From: CALJTV01 sp034435835
Lineage (GTDB): Bacteria > Chloroflexota > Dehalococcoidia > GIF9 > UBA5629
Assembly (NCBI GenBank): GCA_034435835.1
Contig: DAOTWF010000023.1
Span: 1 to 13,615 of the forward strand
DNA: 13,615 nucleotides
Direction of reading: 5' to 3'
Shown piece after piece: positions 1-6,675 of this stretch. The notes beneath the pieces were generated by a model, which was given only the letters and a program-made list of their open reading frames with translations, was not told where the DNA came from and ran no database searches. Numbering within the stretch: position 1 is the stretch's first letter; each line of letters opens with the position of its first letter. The translations under genes and the position numbers were made by a program.

Positions 1-70
1 GCAGTACTGGATTTGAACCAGTGACCTCTTGCGTGTGAAGCAAGCGCTCTAACCGCTGAGCTAACCGCCC
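1..70 (-). tRNA. tRNA-Val (anticodon CAC), 3' end cut by window edge
   Basis: Read on the minus strand, the sequence folds as a tRNA with its 5' end at 70. The acceptor strand GGGCGGT pairs with the visible part of the 3' strand (ACTGC, with two more bases expected outside the window). The D stem is GCTC/GAGC, the anticodon stem CTTGC/GCAAG encloses loop TTCACAC, and the T arm is ACTGG-TTCAAAT-CCAGT. The anticodon is therefore CAC, which reads Val codon GUG. The last acceptor bases, the discriminator base and any CCA lie beyond position 1. Confidence 0.93.
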
Positions 71-82
71 AAAGACATATCT

Positions 83-111
83 ATTTTAGCTCTAAAACCA
101 AGCTTTGTAAA
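83..111 (-). promoter_or_regulatory. sigma70-type promoter of tRNA-Val
   Basis: On the minus strand TTTACA (106-111) and TAAAAT (83-88) are separated by exactly 17 bases, each one mismatch from consensus. Transcription would start near 76, about six bases before the mature tRNA 5' end at 70. The spacing and position make this a convincing tRNA promoter, back to back with the transporter promoter at 214-242. Confidence 0.7.
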
Positions 112-213
112 CAGGAAACAATTGGAGAGCATCTTTCTCAGCTGTTGATATGACAACGCATGAACAAGACTCCTGAATGGAACTAGATCCGTCAGGTCTG
201 TCACAAACGCATC

Positions 214-242
214 TTGACAAAGAATCACTTCTTTGGTAAAGT
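214..242 (+). promoter_or_regulatory. extended -10 promoter of the ABC transporter operon
   Basis: A perfect TTGACA (214-219) is followed after 17 bases by TAAAGT (237-242), preceded by TGG, an extended -10 element. The predicted start is near 249, leaving a 5' leader of about 44 bases before the permease ATG at 293. The rest of the tRNA-to-gene interval (112-213, 243-292) shows no gene or clear structure. Confidence 0.65.
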
Positions 243-292
243 GTCTTCCAGCTTCAAAGGGAAGGGGGAATCCCAAGCAGGATTTAAGTGGT

Positions 293-1249
293 ATGAGAGC
301 TTACATCATTCGGCGCTTACTATTGCTCATCCCTACACTGCTCATCGTGACTATCATCGTCTTTTGCGCGGTGCGGTTTGTACCCGGCAGCGTTATCGAG
401 TTGATGGCATCCCAGATCGGCGAAGCTGAGAATATGGAGGAGGCAATTCAGACCATAAAACACAACCTGGGGTTAGATGTACCTATATATGTCCAATACG
501 GGCGGTGGCTGGGCGGCATTCTTACAGGAAACCTGGGCAAATCGTTGTGGACGGGGCGTAGCATCAGCGAAGAACTATTGAACAGGCTACCTGTATCTGT
601 TGAGCTGGGCATATTGGCGCTAATTACAGCGCTGCTGATTGCACTCCCGATAGGTATACTGTCCGCCATACGACAAGATACAGCAGCCGATTACATCGGG
701 CGCAGCATAGCCATCTTATTCATCAGCGTACCGGCATTCTGGTTGGCAACACTGGTGGTGGTCTATCCGTCCGTTTGGTTCGGATGGACGCCGGCAATAC
801 AATATATCCCCATACTCAAAGACCCGGCGGGGAACTTGAAGCAATTTATCATTCCCGCGGTCCTGATGGGGATGGCGATGTCGGGAACTACCATGAGAAT
901 GACGCGCACCATGATGCTGGAAGTGCTCCGTCAGGACTATATCAGGACTGCATGGGCAAAGGGGCTCAAAGAAGGCATAGTCATCTCACGGCATGCCCTG
1001 AAGAATGCCTTAATACCCGTGGTCACCATCGTGGGCATGCAGCTCCCCATCTTGGTGGGGGGCGCAGTGATCATCGAGACGATTTTCGGGCTCCCTGGCA
1101 TCGGCAGGTATTTCGTTGACGCCTTGTTCCAGAGGGATTACCCCATCATCTCGGCAATTAACTTGGTTGTCGCCACCTTCGTTATGTTATGCAACCTGGC
1201 AGTTGATGTCACCTACGCATACTTAGATCCGCGAGTGCAATATACTTAA
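293..1249 (+). CDS. ABC transporter permease, DppB/OppB family
   Basis: First of two inner-membrane permeases of a peptide/nickel-class (Dpp/Opp) importer, 318 residues, normal for the family. The N-terminal helix (about 9-29) runs into FVPGSV, where the family usually has FVPGDP. Five further hydrophobic segments follow from about 100 onward. The cytoplasmic EAA-type coupling loop that contacts the ATPase spans about 212-241 (RQDYIRTAWAKGL...HALKNALIP), and the end AYLDPRVQYT is family-typical. The frame is open upstream to an ATG at 233, but that lies inside the predicted promoter (start near 249). The ATG at 293 gives the canonical MRAYIIRRLL start, with a weak AGGA at 279-282. The next permease follows after nine bases. 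The substrate (oligopeptide, dipeptide, nickel or other) cannot be told from the permease. Confidence 0.95.
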   Translation: MRAYIIRRLLLLIPTLLIVTIIVFCAVRFVPGSVIELMASQIGEAENMEEAIQTIKHNLGLDVPIYVQYGRWLGGILTGNLGKSLWTGRSISEELLNRLPVSVELGILALITALLIALPIGILSAIRQDTAADYIGRSIAILFISVPAFWLATLVVVYPSVWFGWTPAIQYIPILKDPAGNLKQFIIPAVLMGMAMSGTTMRMTRTMMLEVLRQDYIRTAWAKGLKEGIVISRHALKNALIPVVTIVGMQLPILVGGAVIIETIFGLPGIGRYFVDALFQRDYPIISAINLVVATFVMLCNLAVDVTYAYLDPRVQYT

Positions 1250-1258
1250 GGAGAAATA

Positions 1259-2191
1259 ATGGCTCAGGCTGAACTAGTATCGGCGGTGAAGGAAGAAAAG
1301 GCACGTTCCTTCTGGGCGGATTTGTTCTTCCGGCTACTGAGAGAAAAGCCGCTGGGAACTGTGGGGGGCGCCATAGTGCTCCTCCTCCTACTCGTCGGAC
1401 TGCTGGCAAACCTGCTGGCACCGTTTGGCTACAACGAAACATACGTTGGCCCACGTCTGGCTGCACCCTCCACGGAGCATTTGCTCGGCTGTGACCAATT
1501 AGGTAGAGACCTGCTCAGCCGCATTATTTACGGTGCCCGTATCTCAACAATAGTGGGGCTAAGCGTTGCTGTTATATCTGTACTGATATCCACCACCATC
1601 GGAATCATCTCCGGGTACATCGGTGGCAGGCTGGACATTATAACCCAGCGATTTGTAGATGCATGGATGGCTATTCCAGGGCTGTTCCTCATCCTCACCA
1701 TCATGGCTGTCACAGGACCAGGGATGCTACCGGTGATAGTAGTGTTAGGCATCGCCTTTGGGATCGGGCAATCCAGGATAATCCGAGGTGCCGTAATAGG
1801 CATCAAAGCCAACACTTACTTGGAGGCTGCCAGGGCTGTGGGGTGCAACACAGGCAGAGTATTGTGGAAACACGTGCTTCCCAACGTCATAGCGCCGATA
1901 ATAGTCTTGTTCACCATCACCGTTGGCGGTGCTATTTTGACCGAAGCGACGATCAGCTTTCTTGGTCTGGGCATACCGCCGCCCACTCCAAGCTGGGGTG
2001 GCATGTTAAGTGAAGCAGGACGCAGGTATATGCTGATGGCGCCGCACCTTGCACTATGGCCAGGACTGTTCCTGGCTATCGTTGTTTATGGCATAAATAT
2101 GCTGGGTGATGCCTTGCGTGACCTGCTCGACCCCAGACTCAGGGGGGGACTGGGGCGATACGACGTGGCAATTAAAAAGCTGCCGAAATAG
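1259..2191 (+). CDS. ABC transporter permease, DppC/OppC family
   Basis: Second permease of the importer, pairing with the DppB-like protein, 310 residues. A long cytoplasmic N-terminus precedes the first helix (about 34-55), the OppC/DppC N-terminal pattern. The family motif LGCDQLGRDLLSR (76-88) has Cys where Thr is usual. The EAA coupling loop is about 189-213 (EAARAVGCN...HVLPNVIAP). The segment TISFLGLGIPPPTPSWG (231-247) and the ending DLLDPRL are nearly invariant in the family. The ribosome-binding site AAGGAG overlaps the stop codon of the previous gene and sits just before ATG 1259, so the two permeases are probably translationally linked. Confidence 0.95.
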   Translation: MAQAELVSAVKEEKARSFWADLFFRLLREKPLGTVGGAIVLLLLLVGLLANLLAPFGYNETYVGPRLAAPSTEHLLGCDQLGRDLLSRIIYGARISTIVGLSVAVISVLISTTIGIISGYIGGRLDIITQRFVDAWMAIPGLFLILTIMAVTGPGMLPVIVVLGIAFGIGQSRIIRGAVIGIKANTYLEAARAVGCNTGRVLWKHVLPNVIAPIIVLFTITVGGAILTEATISFLGLGIPPPTPSWGGMLSEAGRRYMLMAPHLALWPGLFLAIVVYGINMLGDALRDLLDPRLRGGLGRYDVAIKKLPK

Positions 2192-2284
2192 CAGTTGACA
2201 GGCTCTTGAAATTTTAGGCATTGGGAACCATTGGAAAAACCTAGCCGGCGTGGATATTGCAATCAACAAAAAAGGAGGGACACC

Positions 2285-4030
2285 ATGGCAGGAAGGTCAG
2301 CTATAGTATTTCTTCTGGTCTTGGGGATAGTCGCAGGGCTAATCAGCAGCTGCGCTGGAGGGGCTAAAGAGCAGGTAACCTTGGAGAAGCAGAAACCCGT
2401 TTATGGTGGTATACTCACAGTAGCGGCGGCTGCGGATCCTCCGGGCTTCGACGACGCCACCCAGCCACACTATGTTACCGGCACACTGAAGCTCACCAAC
2501 GAAGAACTTTGGAGCGGAGACTGGACGAAGGGAAATGCCGGTGGTCACGGTACTAAAGAGTGCGATTGGTTCGTGGGCGGCGGTCTCAACCGTCTGGAGC
2601 ACAAGGTGGGAAGTCTAGCCGAACGCTGGGAGATACAGGGCAAAGAGACCATCATTTTCCACCTCCGAAAAGGGGTGAAATGGCACAACAAGCCGCCGAC
2701 CAACGGCAGGGAACTCACTGCGGATGATGTCGTTTTCTCCATCAAGCGGCAGTGCACCTTAGCAACAGCTTACTTCAAGAGAACGTATCCCAAAGCGGCT
2801 GAGACCTTAGAGATAACTGCGCCTGACCCCTACACCGTAGTGGTCAAGACCAAGCCGGAGTATTTTGGTGACGTCATCACTCTGCTACCTGATTACATGT
2901 GCATATATCCTAAAGACGCTGTAGAGCAATTCGGCAACATGAACGATTGGAAGAATAGTATTGGCACCGGTCCGTTCATACTCACCGAATTTGTGCCCGG
3001 CAGTGTCATCTCCTACGTACGCAACCCCAGCTACTGGGACAAGAACCCCATTGGTCCAGGGAAGGGTGACCAACTGCCTTACCTTGACGGCGTAAAAACG
3101 CTAATCATCCCCGATGAATCCACCGCAGATGCAGCTTTTCGCACTGGTCAGCTCGATGTTTTGACTTGTGATTGGGAGCGGGCACAGCAGTTCCTACGCA
3201 TGCCACAGCTAAAACATATTCGGTACCTAGACGATTACGGTCAGGCATGTATATACATGAGGACAGACAAGAAAGGCTCCCCGTTTGCCGACAAAAGAGT
3301 GCGACAGGCGATCTGGCTCGCCATAGACAACAAGAAAATACTAAATGAATATTACGGCGGCGAGGGAGTATTGCTCAAGTGGCCCGTAATGTACTTCAAA
3401 GAATATGCCAATGCCTATGTACCCCTTGAACAATTGCCCCCTCAGGTGCAAGAACTCTTTGGATACAATCCAGAGAAAGCTAAACAGCTCCTAGCTGAAG
3501 CTGGTTACCCCAACGGTTTTAAAGCCAAGATTATTTGCTACAACCAGCGTGCCTACATGGACCCGCTGCAAATGGTACAGGACATGTTGTCCAAAGTCGG
3601 CATCCAGTTGGAGATCGAACCCAAGGACTATGCCACCTTTACTTCCTTAATCGTAAGACGTGCTTATGATGACATGCTTTTCGGCTTCTATGCCGGCATA
3701 GGTACCTACTTTAAGGCGATAAACTATACAGGGCCCGGCATGTACAACGGCAGCTATGTGGATGACCCCAGACTGAACAAGGCGCGTGATGATATGGTAG
3801 CAGCGTACCCCGACGAGGCGCAGGTTGACAAGATACACCGCGAGCTGATGCCATATCTTCTGGAGCAGGCCTATGTTTTGGCATTACCGGCGTCATATCA
3901 ATACCGGTTCTGGTGGCCTTGGGTGAAGAACTATAGCGGGGAAGCCTCGCTGGGCTACTACAATCTCCTGAACTATACCAAATACATTTGGATTGATCAG
4001 GAGATGAAGAATTCCATGGTGGGCAAGTAA
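2285..4030 (+). CDS. extracellular substrate-binding lipoprotein, SBP family 5
   Basis: Solute receptor of the importer, 581 residues. The frame opens at 2231, but ATG 2285 has a strong AAAGGAGGG about six bases upstream and begins a clean signal peptide with lipobox ISSC, lipidated Cys23, so it is the chosen start. Family 5 hallmarks are the early strand GGILTVAAAADPPGFD (41-56), the block with WHNKPPTNGRELTADDVVF (133-151), GTGPFILTEF (227-236) and RNPSYWDK (246-253). An insertion at about 75-105 is Trp/Gly rich. It lies 93 bases after the second permease and before the ATPases, the usual place for a transporter receptor gene. It has four N-X-S/T sequons (Asn480, 488, 549, 563), of interest because an oligosaccharyltransferase is encoded downstream. 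The ligand is unknown; the family covers peptides, nickel, sugars and others. Confidence 0.94.
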   Translation: MAGRSAIVFLLVLGIVAGLISSCAGGAKEQVTLEKQKPVYGGILTVAAAADPPGFDDATQPHYVTGTLKLTNEELWSGDWTKGNAGGHGTKECDWFVGGGLNRLEHKVGSLAERWEIQGKETIIFHLRKGVKWHNKPPTNGRELTADDVVFSIKRQCTLATAYFKRTYPKAAETLEITAPDPYTVVVKTKPEYFGDVITLLPDYMCIYPKDAVEQFGNMNDWKNSIGTGPFILTEFVPGSVISYVRNPSYWDKNPIGPGKGDQLPYLDGVKTLIIPDESTADAAFRTGQLDVLTCDWERAQQFLRMPQLKHIRYLDDYGQACIYMRTDKKGSPFADKRVRQAIWLAIDNKKILNEYYGGEGVLLKWPVMYFKEYANAYVPLEQLPPQVQELFGYNPEKAKQLLAEAGYPNGFKAKIICYNQRAYMDPLQMVQDMLSKVGIQLEIEPKDYATFTSLIVRRAYDDMLFGFYAGIGTYFKAINYTGPGMYNGSYVDDPRLNKARDDMVAAYPDEAQVDKIHRELMPYLLEQAYVLALPASYQYRFWWPWVKNYSGEASLGYYNLLNYTKYIWIDQEMKNSMVGK

Positions 4031-4042
4031 GGAGGCAGCGAG

Positions 4043-4099
4043 TTGAAAAATACGGTGAATAATAATAATATAGCTCAAAATGGCGGAAACACTGCTTGA
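4043..4099 (+). CDS. possible 18-codon leader ORF overlapping the ATPase start
   Basis: A TTG at 4043 lies seven bases after AAGGAGG (4029-4035), the strongest ribosome-binding site in this gap; its first bases are the stop codon of the binding-protein gene. The frame encodes MKNTVNNNNIAQNGGNTA and ends at TGA 4097-4099, 20 bases inside the ATPase gene in another frame. The ATPase ATG at 4080 has no Shine-Dalgarno, so a ribosome ending here could restart on it. The ORF could equally be chance, or the remains of an in-frame N-terminus shifted by one base. Confidence 0.25.
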   Translation: MKNTVNNNNIAQNGGNTA

Positions 4100-5090
4100 A
4101 GTTAAGAACCTAAGGACATATTTCTACATAAGAGAAGGTGTACTGAAGGCGGTGGACGGCTTATCGTACACTGTCAAGAAAGGTGAGTTTGTTGCCCTGG
4201 TGGGCGAGAGCGCCTGCGGCAAATCAGTAAGTGCCCTCTCTGTAATACGGCTTATCCCCTATCCACCGGGTATAATCACGGGTGGCGAGGTCATTTTTGA
4301 GGGCAGGAACCTGCTTAAATTAAGCGAAGAAGAGATGCGCTCTATCAGGGGTAACCGGATCGCCATGGTATTCCAGGAACCTATGACCTCGCTTAACCCA
4401 GTCCTGACCGTAGGACGCCAGATAGCCGAGTCGCTAGAACTACACCGCGGGCTGAAAAAAGAGGATGCTCTAGTGGAAGCAGGAAAACTGATAAAGCTGG
4501 TGGGCATCCCCGACGCTGAGAGACGGCTGGACGACTACCCTTACCAGTTTAGCGGTGGCATGCAACAGCGCATCATGATAGCCATGGCATTGAGTTGTAA
4601 CCCAGTGCTTTTGATCGCCGACGAGCCGACCACCTCTGTTGATGTAACCGTTCAAGCACAGCTCATGGAACTTATGAACAGTCTAAGGTCGCAGTTTGGC
4701 ATGTCAGTAATCCTCATCACCCACAACCTTGGACTTGTGGCTAGATATGCTGATCGCGTCAACGTGATGTACGCAGGGAGGCTTGTAGAATCAGGGTTGA
4801 CGGACACCATCTATGGTCATCCCCACCACCCATATACTGTAGGGCTAATCGCTTCGGTGCCGCGACTTGACCTACCGCGCCAGCGTCCCCTCTACGTTAT
4901 TCCCGGATTACCCCCTGACCTCACTCGTCTGCCTTCTAATGTCTGTGCTTTTGCACCTCGCTGCAGATACACCATAAGCAAATGTACCGAAAAGAGACCA
5001 GAACTGGAGCAAGTGGGCGACGAGCACTGGGTGGCCTGTTTCAGACATAAGGAGATCCCAGAGTTAACTACAACGGAGTGTGAGCGGTGA
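4080..5090 (+). CDS. ABC transporter ATPase, DppD/OppD family
   Basis: First of two cytoplasmic ATPases powering the importer, 336 residues. In order: Walker A GESACGKS (42-49, Ala where Gly is usual, motif still valid), Q-loop Gln99, signature FSGGMQQR (157-164), Walker B LLIADE (177-182), switch His215. The C-terminal oligopeptide-transporter domain has Cys289, 295, 302 and 320 in the spacing C-x5-C-x6-C-x17-C, which in some Dpp ATPases binds a 4Fe-4S cluster. ATG 4080 is the only plausible start, since an in-frame TAG lies at 4071 and the protein begins canonically (MAETLLEVKNL). It has no ribosome-binding site, so it may depend on coupling to upstream translation. Its stop overlaps the next gene by four bases (GTGA). 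Confidence 0.94.
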   Translation: MAETLLEVKNLRTYFYIREGVLKAVDGLSYTVKKGEFVALVGESACGKSVSALSVIRLIPYPPGIITGGEVIFEGRNLLKLSEEEMRSIRGNRIAMVFQEPMTSLNPVLTVGRQIAESLELHRGLKKEDALVEAGKLIKLVGIPDAERRLDDYPYQFSGGMQQRIMIAMALSCNPVLLIADEPTTSVDVTVQAQLMELMNSLRSQFGMSVILITHNLGLVARYADRVNVMYAGRLVESGLTDTIYGHPHHPYTVGLIASVPRLDLPRQRPLYVIPGLPPDLTRLPSNVCAFAPRCRYTISKCTEKRPELEQVGDEHWVACFRHKEIPELTTTECER

Positions 5091-6064
5091 CAGGCAACAG
5101 CTATCTGGTTGAGGTGAAGGACCTAGTGAAATATTTCCCCGTGCTCGCCGGGGTAATGCGACGCAAAGTCGCGGACATCAAAGCCGTTGACGGCGTCAGT
5201 TTCGGGGTTAAGCAGGGCGAGGTATTGGGGCTTGTGGGTGAAAGCGGTTGCGGCAAGACAACCGTGGGGCGCTGCATACTGCGACTCTACGATATCACTG
5301 GTGGCAACATTTACTTCCAGGGCAAGGACGTCACCACGATAGAAGGTGAAAAACTACGACGACTGAGGCGAGATATGCAGCTTATCTTCCAGGATCCATA
5401 CGCTTCCCTGAACCCTAGAATGACCATTGGCGATATTATAGGTGAGCCCCTGCTGGTACACGGCCTGGCCCAAGGTAAAGAACACAAACAAAAGGTAGCA
5501 GAACTGCTAGAGCTCGTGGAACTCGAACCGAGGATGGCTAGCCGTTATCCGCATGAGTTCAGCGGCGGGCAAAGACAGCGCATTGGAATAGCCAGAGCCT
5601 TAGCAACCAGGCCTAAATTCATAGTCTGCGACGAGCCGGTTTCAGCACTTGATGTATCAATTCAAGCGCAGATTATCAAGCTACTAAAACAACTCAAAGA
5701 GGAATTCGGACTTACCTATCTTTTCATTGCCCACGACCTTTCCGTAGTCAGATACATAAGCGATCGCGTCATTGTCATGTATCTAGGTAAGATTGCCGAG
5801 ATTGCAAATAGCGAGGAGCTCTACAGCAAGCCGCTACATCCATACACTCAGGCACTATTATCCGCAGTTCCGATTCCATGCCCCGAAGTAGATAGGCAAC
5901 GAACACGAATCTTGCTCGTCGGCGACGTGCCCAGCCCTCTTTTCCCACCACAGGGCTGCCGCTTCCATACACGGTGCATCCTGGCAAAGGCCGAGTGCAA
6001 AGCAAAAGAACCGGAACTAAGAGAGGTCAGCACTGAACACTGGGTAGCCTGTCACCTAGTATAG
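5087..6064 (+). CDS. ABC transporter ATPase, DppF/OppF family
   Basis: Second ATPase, expected to pair with the DppD-like subunit, 325 residues. Walker A GESGCGKT (51-58), signature SGGQRQR (159-165), Walker B ending CDEP (181-184), the D-loop region SALDVSIQ, and switch His216 are all intact. The C-terminal domain carries Cys291, 297, 304 and 322 in the same C-x5-C-x6-C-x17-C pattern as its partner, pointing to a metal or Fe-S site in both. The start is GTG at 5087, overlapping the previous stop in GTGA, with GGAG at 5075-5078. It is the last gene of the transporter operon; after it comes 156 bases of non-coding sequence with two small hairpins. Confidence 0.95.
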   Translation: MTGNSYLVEVKDLVKYFPVLAGVMRRKVADIKAVDGVSFGVKQGEVLGLVGESGCGKTTVGRCILRLYDITGGNIYFQGKDVTTIEGEKLRRLRRDMQLIFQDPYASLNPRMTIGDIIGEPLLVHGLAQGKEHKQKVAELLELVELEPRMASRYPHEFSGGQRQRIGIARALATRPKFIVCDEPVSALDVSIQAQIIKLLKQLKEEFGLTYLFIAHDLSVVRYISDRVIVMYLGKIAEIANSEELYSKPLHPYTQALLSAVPIPCPEVDRQRTRILLVGDVPSPLFPPQGCRFHTRCILAKAECKAKEPELREVSTEHWVACHLV

Positions 6065-6099
6065 TCGAAGCGCCATGTTTAACACCAGAGCAGTGATCC

Positions 6100-6138
6100 C
6101 TTGCACTGCGAGCAAGCTGTAACCTGTTTCATAACAGG
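6100..6138 (+). repeat. two adjacent small hairpins after the transporter operon
   Basis: CTTGC (6100-6104) pairs with GCAAG (6112-6116) around a seven-base loop. CCTGTT (6123-6128) pairs perfectly with AACAGG (6133-6138) around TCAT. Neither is followed by a T run, so an intrinsic terminator is doubtful; the second could be an operator for the next gene. No convincing promoter was found for the gene at 6221, and the rest of 6065-6220 shows nothing else. Confidence 0.35.
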
Positions 6139-6220
6139 ATCCGCATGTTTCCTGCACACGTGTAAAAGATATCTGATTCCTGCATGATATTCCAAGTTAA
6201 TAGCAAACAAGGAGGTAACA

Positions 6221-6550
6221 ATGGCTGATTACTATTACTCCAAAAAGAGCATAGGAAAACTAAGCGAGCTTTCCAAACTGAAGCCGGAAATTATGCGCGC
6301 ATTTAGAGACTTTGACAGCAAGGTTTTTACAGAGGGAGCCCTGAGCACCAAAATCAAAGAACTTATCGCTGTGGCCACCGCCCATACCACACAGTGCCCA
6401 TACTGCATTGCTGCACACACCGAAAGAGCAAAGAAAGCAGGAGCTACTGCTGAAGAGTTGGCAGAGGCTATTCTCGTTGCTGCAGCACTACGGGCTGGTG
6501 GCGTTCTGGCACATAGCTGCATAGCCATTGAAGCTGCCGAGGAGAGGTGA
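6221..6550 (+). CDS. carboxymuconolactone decarboxylase/AhpD-like protein
   Basis: A 109-residue, all-helical single-domain protein of the CMD/AhpD family, probably a cytoplasmic thiol peroxidase or disulfide reductase that forms multimers. The signature is present: Glu47, then the redox pair Cys59-Pro-Tyr-Cys62 and His66. The Glu-to-Cys gap of 12 and the Cys-to-His gap of 4 match the proton relay of mycobacterial AhpD (Glu118, Cys130, Cys133, His137). Tyr61 takes the place of the His found between the cysteines in AhpD. The ribosome-binding site AAGGAGG before ATG 6221 is excellent. No AhpC or other peroxidase lies nearby, so its partner and substrate are unknown. True decarboxylase activity is unlikely, because that branch lacks the CxxC pair. 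Confidence 0.88.
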   Translation: MADYYYSKKSIGKLSELSKLKPEIMRAFRDFDSKVFTEGALSTKIKELIAVATAHTTQCPYCIAAHTERAKKAGATAEELAEAILVAAALRAGGVLAHSCIAIEAAEER

Positions 6551-6620
6551 ACAGACAGTGTCTTGTCAGTGCTGCCGACTATCAACATCGTCCCCTTAAA
6601 TTCCCCCCAAAAGGCATCCA

Positions 6621-6649
6621 TTGCACTAAGAGAACAGCTCAATTATAAT
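6621..6649 (+). promoter_or_regulatory. promoter of the STT3-like gene
   Basis: A perfect TATAAT (6644-6649) sits 17 bases after TTGCAC (6621-6626). Transcription would start near 6656, giving a leader of about 20 bases before GTG 6676. The -35 matches consensus at only three of six bases, but the -10 and spacing are ideal. Confidence 0.6.
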
Positions 6650-6675
6650 CTGTAGCAGACGGGCAAGAGAACACA

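Noticed and set aside
233..292. Upstream ATG extending the first permease by 20 residues
   Set aside because: It falls inside the -10 region of the predicted promoter and the extra residues are not family-like; MRAYIIRRLL at 293 is canonical.
2195..2223. TTGACA at 2195-2200 as a separate promoter for the binding-protein gene
   Set aside because: No acceptable -10 at 16-18 bases downstream.
2231..2284. Upstream start extending the binding lipoprotein by 18 residues
   Set aside because: It would put charged residues before the signal peptide, and the strong ribosome-binding site points to ATG 2285.
4058..4069. AAT trinucleotide run as a functional microsatellite
   Set aside because: Only four units; too short to be notable apart from the leader ORF it encodes.
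6235..6642. 135-codon minus-strand frame opposite the AhpD-like gene
   Set aside because: It is antisense to a clear family member and its product has no recognisable domain.
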